From assembly GCA_038530555.1 (NCBI GenBank), contig JBCBCN010000005.1, positions 62,001 through 126,000 on the forward strand: DNA of 64,000 bases, in the 5' to 3' direction. The stretch comes from HKCCE3408 sp038530555. GTDB lineage: Bacteria; Pseudomonadota; Alphaproteobacteria; Rhodobacterales; Rhodobacteraceae. Numbering within the stretch: position 1 is the stretch's first letter; each line of letters opens with the position of its first letter. This document shows positions 34,286-43,565 of this stretch, piece by piece. The position numbers and the translations under genes are program-made. The notes under the pieces are model-generated. The model was not told the DNA's origin, searched no databases, and saw only the letters and a program-made list of their open reading frames with translations.

Positions 34286-35800
34286 TTAGGCGGCCGCGGA
34301 TTGGTGCTGCAAACGACGGTCTCGGATTGTCTGTATCTTGATCTCCTCTCTCATCTTCAGGATCTTCGCTCCTCGTTCATTATAGACGTCGGCGCGGATT
34401 AGGTTGGCCAGGCTCTCGTGGTAGCGGTGGTTTTTGTAATGATCGACGAAGGCATTAATCTGCCTCTCAAGATCACCGGGTAAGAATTAGTTCTCTAGCA
34501 GAACCCGGTTTTCATCTTTTGATACCAGCGCTCGATCTTGCCCTGCGTATGCGGATGATGTGGCGCACCGTGAACGTGATCCATGCCCTTGTCATCGAGA
34601 TAGTCAGCGAAGTCGTCGGCGACGTAGGGAGCGCTGTCGCCCATTGGGCTTGGACCACTGGCGCCTTCAACGGGCAACTCGTTGAGCAGCCTTGGCTTGT
34701 GCACTCGCAGCCCGAGGCCTCCAACGCCAGTTCCAGTGTGTCACTCGACCATTGCTCTTGAACCAATGGCGAACAAGGTCTCGTCATCCTTGGCTCTCAT
34801 CGTGGTGCAAGGCGTCCAAGCGATAATGCAACGGCTGTGATCGTCAAGGATGGCGCTGAGATAAAACTAGCCCCAGCCAATGACCTTGAGATGGGTGAAG
34901 TCCGTCTGCCAGAGCTCGTTCGGCTTGGTTGTCTTGTCCCGGAACCCATCCAATGCCCGGCAGGCGATTGCAAAGCAATCTACCGAGAGGGGGCTGCCCG
35001 GGTCACGACATGGGCCGGTGCCGTGATCAAATCCTCGGCGCTGAGAATGCGATACAGGGATGATACCGAAACGAACTAACGCTTCTCGTCGGTGTATTTC
35101 ACCGCCAGTTCGCGCGGCGTCAGGTCACATGCTAAAAGGTAAAATCGACAACATCCTCGCGTACTTTGTCCGGGATGCGGTTCCACACTGACTTGGGGCG
35201 TGGGGAACGATCGACCAAGGCATCGACGCCACCGTCGCTCCAGCGGGCATGCCAGCCTTAGTACGTGCTGATGGTGATGCCGAGCAACTTCAGGGTTTGT
35301 CGGGTTGGCGGGTGCGATGCTTCGACCGTGCGGCTCGTCCATTCTCCTCGGACCAATGCCGGACAAATGCCTCGCTCTTAAGCTTCTCTGAGCGGGGTAT
35401 CTCATTCGTCGGACCCCCCATCTATTGCCTGACAGGCGAATGCGAAACATTCCGCCAAGTGGGTCTGATCATGCTTTTTTTGAGCAAACGGTTTTCCAGC
35501 GTCAATTCGGCGACCACTTCCTTGAGGGCGGAAGATTCCAAAAGTAATTCTTTGACTTCAGGGGATATCGCTTGTCGCGCCGTGTCACTCGCAAAGCGGT
35601 TCTTCCCAGTTTTGAGGAAATCCTTTGACCAGAAATACACAGGCTCTCAGCTATCTCCTCGCGGCAGCGCAGCGCAGCAATACTCTCCTCACCCCGTAAT
35701 GCCGCCATGACGATCCTGAACTTCTTTTCAGCCGATTAGCGCTTGAGGATCTTCCGCTTGATGCCTCTGACCAGCTTGTCAGCGGCATCTTTCGATGTTC
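34286..35800 (-). pseudogene. IS3-family transposase, frameshifted remnant
   Basis: Minus-strand wreck of an IS3-type element. From about 35800 down: an OrfA-like part (KLVRGIKRKILKR, then MAALRGEESIAAL, then SPEVKELLLESSALKEVVAELTLENRLLKKSM), a middle part (DLTPRELAVKYTDEKR), an integrase core (PNELWQTDFTHLKVIGWG, HTQGKIERWYQKMK) and the C-terminus RYHESLANLIRADVY ending with a stop at 34286-34288. Stops and frameshifts occur throughout, including a TAG in place of a Trp codon near 34868 and after MKTGFC at 34495. Adjoins tRNA-Ser. Confidence 0.85.
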
Positions 35801-36373
35801 CGTTGTTAGGGGAAAAGCGTCCACTGGACGCCCTTCTTTTCCCTCCAACCTTATTCATTTTCGCTCCAAATTAGCTTCGATGAACCAGAACCTCTCCGTT
35901 GCTCAAACCCCCAATCTGCCCAGTAGTCGCTGGCGTTATGCACGATGCTACGAAGTCGAAGACGAAAAGACCCGAAGACACAAACGTTTTCGTTGAACAT
36001 GTTAAATCTAAAAAAGTGTAATAGATGGATTGGCAGAAAGAAGAAACCTTTGCCCGTTTCCTTGTTAAAATCCGAGAACTGGGCGAATTTACGGCATCGT
36101 TGACGCAATGTTCTCTTAGCGGGTCTCCCACCTAGCCGCCAAACTTGCCCGGCTACCTATCGAAATCGACAAACCCAAACACAACGATAACAAGACTGAG
36201 TTTCTGGCCAAGAAGCGGGCTGTGTCCAAACCCCATAAGAGTACAAGTAATTTACTAGGCTGCATTTTTCAGCAAATCCTAGCTTAGGGATCAGATTTAA
36301 TTGGCAACGCAAAAATCATCCGATATTTTGATAGAAATAGGCGGCTTGACCGGCAGCGCCGAAAACCAGAATA
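35801..36373. other. non-coding region between IS remnant and LysR gene
   Basis: 573 AT-richer bases with only short meaningless open frames; one plus-strand stretch near 36134-36230 is open but gave no recognisable protein. Apart from the palindrome at 35809 I see nothing definable. Confidence 0.5.
35809..35843. repeat. imperfect palindrome at the edge of the IS3 remnant
   Basis: A perfect 15-base palindrome (GCGTCCACTGGACGC, 35817-35831) is flanked by GGGGAAAAG on the left and CTTTTCCC on the right with a 4-base offset. It could be fused inverted repeats of mobile elements or a recombination scar. Confidence 0.5.
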
Positions 36374-37291
36374 TTAAAATGAGGTCGATTCAACCTGTTT
36401 GACTATCCAGTTTCTAAATCGCAGCGCGTCCCGGCTTAGAACCAAGCCGTAGTAAGAAATCAAATGATAGGATTCAACCCCTCTAACCGGATTTATTTCG
36501 GCGCATGGGACCAGACCAAGTGTCTTTACGAGATCGTCGCTTGCCGGAGGGCGTGCAAGCGCAACACCACTGACTGCCTTTGCCAGGCAGAGAGCTGCAA
36601 GCGTTGTATCCACTTGAATTTTTCGGATATCGGAGGGAAGAAAATCCACATCCAATAACTGTGTCCAATTTTTGCGGTGGTCGGCGACTTCAATAAGTAT
36701 ATGCTCAGATAAGTCTTCGGGTGTCCGTATTTCACTGGCGATATGTGGCAAAGCGACGGGGACTAAGCGCTCTCCAAACAGCGCTATGCTCTCTGTACCT
36801 GGCGGCGGTTGACCAAAGGAAATTGAAAAAACTGCATCGCGTGGCGGTATCTCAGCCCCCAATAGGGAGCGGAAATCCAACGACACGTCTGGGTTTGTAT
36901 CAAAAAACCGAGACAGTCTTGGGGCGAGCCATCCAACATAGAGCGTTTGGGATACTCCGATTACAAGCGGCGGCGAACCGGCGGTTCCTAAAACTTCGGC
37001 TGCTTGTTCCATACGTCCGATTGCGTCACTAGCAACTACAAGCAAACCGCGGCCAGCTTCGGTGAGCGAAACCCCTGCCGCTTTGCGTTCGAAGAGTTGC
37101 CTGCCCAAGTGCTCTTCCAGAGCGCGTATCTGTTGGCTGACCGCGGGCGGTGACATTCCAAGGCGTTCGGAGGCGCGCGCGAAACTAGAGGTTCTCGCTG
37201 CTGCTTCAAAGACCCTAAGCCAATTTAGGGATGGAATACGCTTCGCCATCAGCAAGGATAAGCTCAGCTTTTCCTTAGGTGCAACACTCAT
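36374..37291 (-). CDS. LysR-family transcriptional regulator
   Basis: 305 residues; start at 37291 has AGGA 5 bases upstream. The N-terminal winged helix-turn-helix (about 20-80: PSLNWLRVFEAAARTSSFARAS, SPPAVSQQIRALEEHLG, LFERKAAGVSLTEAG) and a C-terminal effector domain (about 105-300) fit the GcvA-like LysR branch. It is divergent from the PhyH-type operon with only 53 bases between starts, so it very likely controls that operon and itself. Codon use is more AT-rich than in the core genes. Confidence 0.92.
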   Translation of the reverse strand: MSVAPKEKLSLSLLMAKRIPSLNWLRVFEAAARTSSFARASERLGMSPPAVSQQIRALEEHLGRQLFERKAAGVSLTEAGRGLLVVASDAIGRMEQAAEVLGTAGSPPLVIGVSQTLYVGWLAPRLSRFFDTNPDVSLDFRSLLGAEIPPRDAVFSISFGQPPPGTESIALFGERLVPVALPHIASEIRTPEDLSEHILIEVADHRKNWTQLLDVDFLPSDIRKIQVDTTLAALCLAKAVSGVALARPPASDDLVKTLGLVPCAEINPVRGVESYHLISYYGLVLSRDALRFRNWIVKQVESTSF

Positions 37292-37344
37292 AGCTTCCTG
37301 CGCAAAAAATAGGCGCTATGATAACAGGGTCATGGGAGGTACCA

Positions 37345-38211
37345 ATGCTAGACACGCGACCCGAATTTCTCCAATCCTATCGCGCCGACGGTTTTGTCGC
37401 GGGCATACCGGTCTTTTCCTCCGAGCGTGTCGGCGAAATCCGGCATGCCATCGAGGATCTTGAAGCCAGCCACAGCGCTGGCGCCGACGCCCATAGCCTT
37501 GGCCAGTTTTTTCGCGTCAACGGGCACGTAGTGATCCCGCTGCTGGCAGAGCTCGCCCGCACGCCTGCGATCCTCGACGCGGTAGAGCATGTGCTCGGAC
37601 CCAACCTGTTGGCATGGTCTGTAGAGTTATTCATCAAAGAGCCGAACAGCACCAAGACGGTCTCCTGGCATCAGGACATCACGTATTGGGGCATGGGTGA
37701 AACCGACGACGAGGTGACCGCTTGGGTGGCCCTGTCAGACGTGTCGGTCAAAGCGGGCTGTATGCGTTTTATTCCCGGAAGCCACAAAGGCGGTATCGTG
37801 GATCACGAGGATACGTTTTCGGACGACAATCTCCTGAGCCGCGGCCAGGAAATTGCTGGCATTGATGAAACGAAGGCCATGCACGGCCCGCTGAATCCCG
37901 GGGAAATGTCCATGCACCACGGCCGCTGTTTCCATGCCTCGGGTGCAAACGGAAGCGATGACCGAAGGATTGGTCTGGCAATTCGATATGTAACGCCCGA
38001 AGTGCGCGATCATGCGCCGGGCAGAGATTGGGCGATGCCGGTTCGTGGCGAAATCCCCGCCGGCGGCTGGGACTGTATCGCAGGGCCTCGCGGGCTTTTT
38101 CATCCCAACGATCTCGCGCTCTATGATCGTATCCTAGATGGACAGGCCCAGACCCTCGCCGCTGGCGCCACGCAAGACGTTGACATGTACGAAAGTGGGT
38201 CGAATGCATGA
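37345..38211 (+). CDS. PhyH-type iron/2-oxoglutarate dioxygenase
   Basis: 288 residues from the ATG at 37345 (GGAGG upstream). Phytanoyl-CoA dioxygenase family: metal ligands His109 and Asp111 (SWHQDITYWG), distal His197 (HGRCFHAS) and an Arg after it (RRIGLAIRY) for 2-oxoglutarate. Expected to hydroxylate a small substrate. The downstream HD gene overlaps by 8 bases; this PhyH-plus-HD pairing is that of PhnY-PhnZ and TmpA-TmpB in oxidative phosphonate breakdown. Substrate unknown; phosphonate use is inference. Confidence 0.88.
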   Translation: MLDTRPEFLQSYRADGFVAGIPVFSSERVGEIRHAIEDLEASHSAGADAHSLGQFFRVNGHVVIPLLAELARTPAILDAVEHVLGPNLLAWSVELFIKEPNSTKTVSWHQDITYWGMGETDDEVTAWVALSDVSVKAGCMRFIPGSHKGGIVDHEDTFSDDNLLSRGQEIAGIDETKAMHGPLNPGEMSMHHGRCFHASGANGSDDRRIGLAIRYVTPEVRDHAPGRDWAMPVRGEIPAGGWDCIAGPRGLFHPNDLALYDRILDGQAQTLAAGATQDVDMYESGSNA

Positions 38212-38824
38212 GCGCAAGACCGTCAGCTTTACAGCCATGAAGGACGGCACACAGGAAGATTATAAAATGCTAGAGCGGTTGGAGAAACCGTTTCTCGCCA
38301 TGACCGGAAGTAGAATCCTAGAAGAGTTGCGCCGCGCCGGTGAAGCTACCCTTGAAGGGTATAAAATCAGCCGTCTGGAACATGGTTTGCAATCTGGCAC
38401 GCGCGCATTTCGCGCGGGCGCCGATATTGATTGGGTGGTTGGCGCGCTGCTGCATGATATCGGCGACGGGCTCGCCCCACAAAACCATGACAGGATGTCC
38501 GCTGAAGTCATCCGGCCCTTTGTGCGTTGGGAAGTGTCCTGGACCGTCGAGCACCACGGATTGTTCCAGACGCTTTATTACGGTCACCACTACGGTTGGG
38601 ACCGCAATGCCAGGGACAGATATCGCGATCACCCACTTTTTGAAACCTGTGCAGCCTTTTGTGAGCACTGGGATCAATCAAGCTTTGACCCCGAATACCC
38701 GATGGAGCCGCTCGATTTTTTCGAGCCAATGGTGAATGAGGTTTTCAGCCGAAAGGCCTATGCGGAGGATGTGATCCGCGACGGCGAAATCTCCGGCCTC
38801 CCCGGCCTTTTGGTTGCTGCATGA
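38204..38824 (+). CDS. HD-domain oxygenase-like protein (PhnZ/MIOX type)
   Basis: 206 residues. Putative diiron ligands: His60 (RLEHGLQ), His84-Asp85 (LLHDIG), His95 (QNHDRM), His117 or 118 (VEHHG) and Asp157 (HWDQSS). The His60-to-His84 gap of 24 equals that in PhnZ (SQLEHSLQ ... LLHDLG). PhnZ and TmpB use a mixed-valence diiron centre to oxidise alpha-hydroxyphosphonates and break the C-P bond. The PhnZ lid residues near the first His are not matched, so the substrate may differ. Overlaps the PhyH gene by 8 bases and the next gene by 4. Confidence 0.82.
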   Translation: MHERKTVSFTAMKDGTQEDYKMLERLEKPFLAMTGSRILEELRRAGEATLEGYKISRLEHGLQSGTRAFRAGADIDWVVGALLHDIGDGLAPQNHDRMSAEVIRPFVRWEVSWTVEHHGLFQTLYYGHHYGWDRNARDRYRDHPLFETCAAFCEHWDQSSFDPEYPMEPLDFFEPMVNEVFSRKAYAEDVIRDGEISGLPGLLVAA

Positions 38825-39669
38825 AACGCTTTTACGATTTTAGCCGCAACCCAGTGAGGCGTAACTTCACGGTCGCTGATCTCCAGGCGTTGAAAGGGAC
38901 TGGGAAAGTCCTCTCAATGTCGAATCCAGCCAATAACGACGAACTTGAGGCCTGTGTCGCTGCGGGAATTGACCTCTTTGTCGTGGGCACCGAACAGATG
39001 GCCGATGTGCGCCGGATCGCGCCGACGATTTTCACCGGTGCAGGATCAACTTGGGCTCAGTTTGGCTCTGATGATGAAATTGTTGCCCACGCCTATGAGG
39101 CCATGCGAGCCGGCGCTGATATGTATTATACGCTTCGCTCGTTTGACGTGATGGAACGGATGGCCCGCGACGGTATTCCGGTGCAAAGCCATATCGGACT
39201 GATCCCAACCTTCAGCCATCACTGTGGCGGCCTGCGCGCATGGGGCCGCACGGCAGAGGAGGCGATGAAAATCTACCAGACGCTGAAACGCATGGAAGAT
39301 ATTGGCGTTTTTGCCGTTGAGGCCGAGTGCATCGCTGAAGAAGTGCTATCGGCCGTTAATACAAAAACGAGCGTTGTCACATTCTCCCTCGGCTCCGGCC
39401 CGGGGGGCGATGCAGTTTTCTCGTTTGTGGCTGACATCTGCGGTGAAGCGAGTGAAGAGGAAAAACCGCCCAAGCATGCCCATGCTTTTGGTCATGTGGG
39501 ACGTCTGCACCGCCAAATTCAAGAGGAAAGGGTGGAGGCTTTGGGCACCTTTCACCAGGAAGTTGCCGCACGAAATTTCCCCTATGCCCAAACCAATATC
39601 GGTATGCGTGAAGGTGAAGAGGCGAAATTCCGCGAGGCGTTGGATAAATGGAAGCCTACGCACTTTTAA
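38821..39669 (+). CDS. PanB-like TIM-barrel protein, atypical
   Basis: 282 residues resembling ketopantoate hydroxymethyltransferase (PanB): QSHIGLIPTFSHHCGG, AWGRTAEEAMKIYQTLKRMED, FAVEAECIAEEV and SLGSGPGGDA line up with PanB blocks, and the catalytic Glu of the LEC motif is kept (AEC). But the two Mg-binding Asp of E. coli PanB appear missing: VGDS is VVGTEQ here and the LADLPF block is replaced by FTGAGSTW. So canonical ketopantoate synthesis is unlikely; another aldol-type or C1 reaction in the same pathway is proposed. Start overlaps the HD gene by 4 bases. Confidence 0.72.
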   Translation: MKRFYDFSRNPVRRNFTVADLQALKGTGKVLSMSNPANNDELEACVAAGIDLFVVGTEQMADVRRIAPTIFTGAGSTWAQFGSDDEIVAHAYEAMRAGADMYYTLRSFDVMERMARDGIPVQSHIGLIPTFSHHCGGLRAWGRTAEEAMKIYQTLKRMEDIGVFAVEAECIAEEVLSAVNTKTSVVTFSLGSGPGGDAVFSFVADICGEASEEEKPPKHAHAFGHVGRLHRQIQEERVEALGTFHQEVAARNFPYAQTNIGMREGEEAKFREALDKWKPTHF

Positions 39670-39684
39670 GGCGCAGACGGAAAA

Positions 39685-40797
39685 TCAGACGAAGGGCATC
39701 GGCGCGATGCGTGCTGCAAAATCGCCGTCGGGATGCTTAAGCGTGAAGACCTCTACGTTTTCTGACAGATTGATCGGGATCAAGCCCACACCGATCGTGC
39801 TGCCGATACGCTCGGAATAAAGATATTCGGTCATGTACCCGATATCTTCACCGTTAAATTCGATACGTTCGGACCTTCCCTTCGGCTCTGGAAAACCCTC
39901 GATCTTGAAGCCGCATCGCAGCCGCTTCGGACCCTCGGCTTTGATCCGCGTCAGCGCAGAACGTCCGACAAAGTCATATCCGCTATCCAAATCAACAAGC
40001 GCCCCAAGACCCATCTCAAATGGGTTTGCCCGATGGCTTTGCCAGCGCATATCCGTGCCATAGGAGATCAGCCCATGCTCCATACGCTCCAGATGGTTGG
40101 GCGCACCGGGACCAATGCCAAACTCTGCACCCGCCGCTTTGACCATCTCGTAAAGCTCTGTTCCGCGCGATCCATCCCGAAGATAGAGTTCATAACCGCC
40201 CTGTTTGGACCAGCCTGCACGCGCCAGGATTAACGGAATATCGCAGAGCATTTTCTCTTCGAAGTCGAAGTAACGCATATCCTTTACGCTTTTGCCAAAG
40301 AGTTTGACTGCAAGATCAGTCGCCTTGGGCCCCTGGATGGCAAGCGGCGAAACGTCTGGTTCATCGACGAAAACATCCAGACGTCGTTCTCGTGCGATGG
40401 CTGTGGCCCATAGATGAATATCGCTGTCGGCAACTGACAGCCAATAACAATCGTCAGCCAATTTGAGCAGCACCGGATCGTTGATCATCCAGCCCTCATA
40501 ATCACACAGGGGAACGTAACGGCCTTGCCCAATCCTGGTGTTATCCAAGTTCCGTGGCGTTAGATACTGCGCCAGCTTTCCCGCATCGGGCCCTTGCAAT
40601 TGCACCTGACGTTGAACTGCGACATCCCAAATCACAACATTCGCTAGAAGATTGTGATATTCGGCATCTATGTCCCCAAAGTGATGAGGTATAAGCATAT
40701 GATTATAGACGCCAAAACTCCGCACACCGTCTGCAACGGTGGCGTCGAAGAAAACGGATTGGCGAATATTAGGGCGGAGCCCAACGTAAAAGCTCAT
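39685..40797 (-). CDS. DmdA/GcvT-like tetrahydrofolate-dependent demethylase
   Basis: About 370 residues from the ATG at 40797 (an ATG at 40851 would add 18 basic residues; no clear ribosome site at either). VYNHMLIPHHF, IWDVAVQRQVQL, LTPRNLDN, NDPVLLKLAD, SIADSD-like SVADSD, DEPDVSPLAIQGP, and GWSKQGGYELYL match the DMSP demethylase DmdA block pattern within the glycine cleavage T family. The family moves a methyl or methylene group to tetrahydrofolate. Convergent with the PhyH-HD-PanB operon, 15 bases apart. DMSP as substrate is not established. Confidence 0.8.
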   Translation of the reverse strand: MSFYVGLRPNIRQSVFFDATVADGVRSFGVYNHMLIPHHFGDIDAEYHNLLANVVIWDVAVQRQVQLQGPDAGKLAQYLTPRNLDNTRIGQGRYVPLCDYEGWMINDPVLLKLADDCYWLSVADSDIHLWATAIARERRLDVFVDEPDVSPLAIQGPKATDLAVKLFGKSVKDMRYFDFEEKMLCDIPLILARAGWSKQGGYELYLRDGSRGTELYEMVKAAGAEFGIGPGAPNHLERMEHGLISYGTDMRWQSHRANPFEMGLGALVDLDSGYDFVGRSALTRIKAEGPKRLRCGFKIEGFPEPKGRSERIEFNGEDIGYMTEYLYSERIGSTIGVGLIPINLSENVEVFTLKHPDGDFAARIAPMPFV

Positions 40798-41438
40798 CGG
40801 TTTTTTTGCCGTTCTACTAGGGCGCCTTTTTTGCGGATTTTCCGCATCCAAAGGATGCCCATTTCAGCGGCTTTTGACAAGTGTCGATCGGCAAATTCCG
40901 CTCGAATGATCGCTCGGGATTTCTACCCTGTCCGGTTACCGTTCTAGCGTTGAGCAAGAGTGATATCGGCACGCATTCCCGTTCACCCATGACCGATAGA
41001 ATTCTGCCATTTAATCGCTTCCCGTGGAGTGCAATGGAATTGCCGCATCCGGTGGAAACTGGCCGCCTTCAATGGCGGCCGACGGTGGATCACTGCTATT
41101 GAGGCGGAGTGCTGCATCCGGGAGATTGGCCTCGAAGCGGGCATCTACTTGGTGCAGTCAAAACGTTCGAGATGTAGATAGCAGTACCCCAGCCTCCTAG
41201 GCAGCAAATAAGTCCCTTCCGAAGGGACGAAGTATTAAGCGCTTGACTCTCTTGAACAGGTTCCGACGCTCGAGGCATTGATATCCACTTCCAACATCAA
41301 GAGGGAATGATTCCCCAATTCCGTCCAACGTTGAAAATCTGACCCGAACTACGAAGCTTTAGCTTCACAGATCCGGTTACGATTTATAATTTACTTCACG
41401 CTGAAGAAAGAGGTTTGTTTTTTGCTCAACCCACAGAA
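40798..41438. other. region without recognisable gene
   Basis: About 640 bases between the DmdA-like gene and the flavodoxin remnant. Only short frames with no family features are seen. It holds the start region of the DmdA-like gene and, near 41090-41260, sequence that does not keep an open frame. Confidence 0.5.
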
Positions 41439-41961
41439 TTATCGAGCTTTCAATTCGCGTATAATTTGCGCCATCCATTTATTGCCTCGTTCGTCAGTGA
41501 GCTCACTCTCCTGCATTTCGTCAATCGCCAGACCGACAAACCTAGATTTGTCCTCGGTCAACGCAAGCGACGCTTCAAAATCTTAGCCGTCAACCGGCCA
41601 GTGGTCCGCTTTTGATGCGCCCAATTTTACCACTCGCTCATGCAACCAGCCCATGGCGTCGAGAAAGTAATCTCCAAATCCCTGTTGATCGCCCAACCCG
41701 TAGAGAGCCACCGTTTTACCTTTGAGATCGTTCTCCATGAATTCGTCTTCGAGGTCTTCCCAATCGGTTTTAATTCCACCGAAGTCCCAAGATGGAATTC
41801 CCATAATCAAAAGATCATAGGTCTGCGATTGATCGAGTTCGCAGATGCCAACGTCCAAAACAGCGACATTGCATCCGAGAACAGAAAACCGCTTCACGAT
41901 CTTTTCGCCGACTTCCTAGGTGTAACCGGTGTCTGTTCCAAAAAACGAGACCAATTCTCAT
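41439..41961 (-). pseudogene. flavodoxin, degraded
   Basis: Flavodoxin-like reading frame broken three times. Start at 41961 (MRIGLVF) then a frameshift in a T-run (needed for FFGTDTGYT, the FMN-phosphate loop), a TAG after TGYT, and a TAA at 41583-41585 after the WPVDG piece. Between these, DLLIMGIPSWDFGGIKTDWED, ALYGLGDQQGFGDYFLDAMG and the tail LALTEDKSRFVGLAIDEMQ are typical. Stop at 41439-41441. Next to an intact ferredoxin/flavodoxin reductase gene. The original protein would have been about 173 residues. Confidence 0.9.
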
Positions 41962-42029
41962 TGCTGCGAGATGGGAGGTGTCCATGAGCCTGTTTCAATA
42001 GCGGTGAATTTGACAGAAGCGCGCGCTTT

Positions 42030-42806
42030 CTATTGCTCTGTGAAGGCGCGCTCGATGACGTAGTGACCCATTTGCTGCTCGGAAGCCGCCGCGAAACCCA
42101 GTTCATTGAGTATCTCGCTCATCCCTTTGAGCATGCTGGTACGGTCGCAGAGCATAAAACGATCCGTGTTGGAGCTAGGTCGGGCTATGCCGAGCGGTGC
42201 GGTAAGCGCGCCGCTTTTGATCAGGTCCGTCGCATGGCCCGTGTTGATGTGGGGCTCTCGGGTGACCGTGGGATAGTATGTGAGCTTTTGCGAAACGACG
42301 TCACCGATGAATTTGTCCTTCGGCAACGTGCCGGTAATGTAATGCTGGTATGCAAGTTCCGCGATTAGGCGTGTTCCGTGCACCAGGATCACCTTACCAT
42401 AGGCCTCGTAGATCTTAGGATCTTTGATAATGCTTATAAACGGCGCAAGGCCGGTGCCCGTGCTGAGCAAGAATAATCGATTTCCCGGCAGCAATTCCTC
42501 AGCTACCATGGTTCCTGAAGTCTTGGGCCTGACAAGGATCTCATCACCGACTTTGAGATGCTGCAAGCGCGACGTCAAAGGACCATCGGGCACTTTGATA
42601 CTGAGAGACTCCAAGGTCTCTTCATAATTTGCACTGGCCATGCTGTAGGCCCGCATGAGGGGCCGGCCATTGTCGCCTCGCAGGCCAATCATCGTGAAAT
42701 GGCCGTTCCTAAAGCGAAAGCCCTGGTCGCGGCTGGTGGTGAAGCTGAACAGGGTATCGGTCCAGTGGTGCACCCGCACCACCTTTTCCCTCATCAGCGC
42801 TGCCAC
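42030..42806 (-). CDS. fpr: ferredoxin/flavodoxin--NADP reductase
   Basis: 258-residue FAD protein transferring electrons between NADPH and ferredoxin or flavodoxin. GTG start at 42806 with GGAG 9 bases upstream. FAD motif RAYSMAS (near residue 55), NADP motif GTGLAPFISII and the tail YVIERAFTEQ with a C-terminal residue pattern of bacterial FPR are intact. Its neighbour flavodoxin gene is broken, so it must now use another partner. Confidence 0.92.
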   Translation of the reverse strand: MAALMREKVVRVHHWTDTLFSFTTSRDQGFRFRNGHFTMIGLRGDNGRPLMRAYSMASANYEETLESLSIKVPDGPLTSRLQHLKVGDEILVRPKTSGTMVAEELLPGNRLFLLSTGTGLAPFISIIKDPKIYEAYGKVILVHGTRLIAELAYQHYITGTLPKDKFIGDVVSQKLTYYPTVTREPHINTGHATDLIKSGALTAPLGIARPSSNTDRFMLCDRTSMLKGMSEILNELGFAAASEQQMGHYVIERAFTEQ

Positions 42807-42824
42807 AGGTCAAATCTCCGGTGC

Positions 42825-43504
42825 TTAGCTTGAACGCATTTGATCTTCGATTTTGCGGCAGTGATAGCCGTCAAGGTTTTCATTGCCCTGCAACTTAAAG
42901 GCCACCGCTGCGAGCGCTCCGCCGATGAGCGGTCCCACGATGTATAACCAGACCATGCCTCCGCCTGTTCCGGTAAACAGCGACCCGACCGAAAGCCCTA
43001 TGCCTACCGCCGGATTGAAGGCGCCTCCGGAAATTCTACCGCCCGCAAACGCTGCGCAAACAACCACAAAACCAATGGCCAGCCCGTAAAACGAATTTCC
43101 AGCCGTACCCTTCGCGGTCGCTACGTTGAGGACCGTGAGCGCTAGGGTAAACGTGAAGAGCATCTCAACCAAAAACGCAGAGACCAAGGTTACGTCCGGG
43201 CCAGGTGCAATGGGCACCGATCCGTCCGTGATGAATTTGCCCGTCACCGCCGCGGCGATGGCTGCGGCTACCTGCACGGCAACATAGGGCAGAAAGTCAA
43301 ATAAGGTTGGCGCGCCGCGGAGCAGCGCGGCCAGCGAGACCGCGGGATTGTAATGCGCACCGGATATATGGCCCCCAAATATACCATGGTCATCAGCGTG
43401 CCGCCAATGGCCAAGGGCGCCATCGGCTGTGCGGTCACCACTGCGAGCGTAATCGTAAGCACTAGGAAAAAAGTGCCGATGCATTCTGTTATGTATTTTC
43501 CCAT
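42825..43504 (-). pseudogene. aquaporin (MIP family), single-base frameshift
   Basis: A MIP-family channel split between two frames. The N-terminus (MGKYITECIGTFFLVLT, from 43504) shifts at a run of five C (43372-43376 on the plus strand), where adding one base would restore HISGAHYNPAVSLA. The rest is intact: first NPA box in HYNPAVSLA, second in GGAFNPAVGIG, six hydrophobic segments, ending at 42825. A sequencing error in the homopolymer is possible, but two neighbours are also broken. Original product about 226 residues. Confidence 0.85.
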
Positions 43505-43565
43505 GTTGGTCGGTTCCTGTGCGCCGTGTTTTCAAGACGTTGGGGGCTTTGCTATTTGTTCTGGG

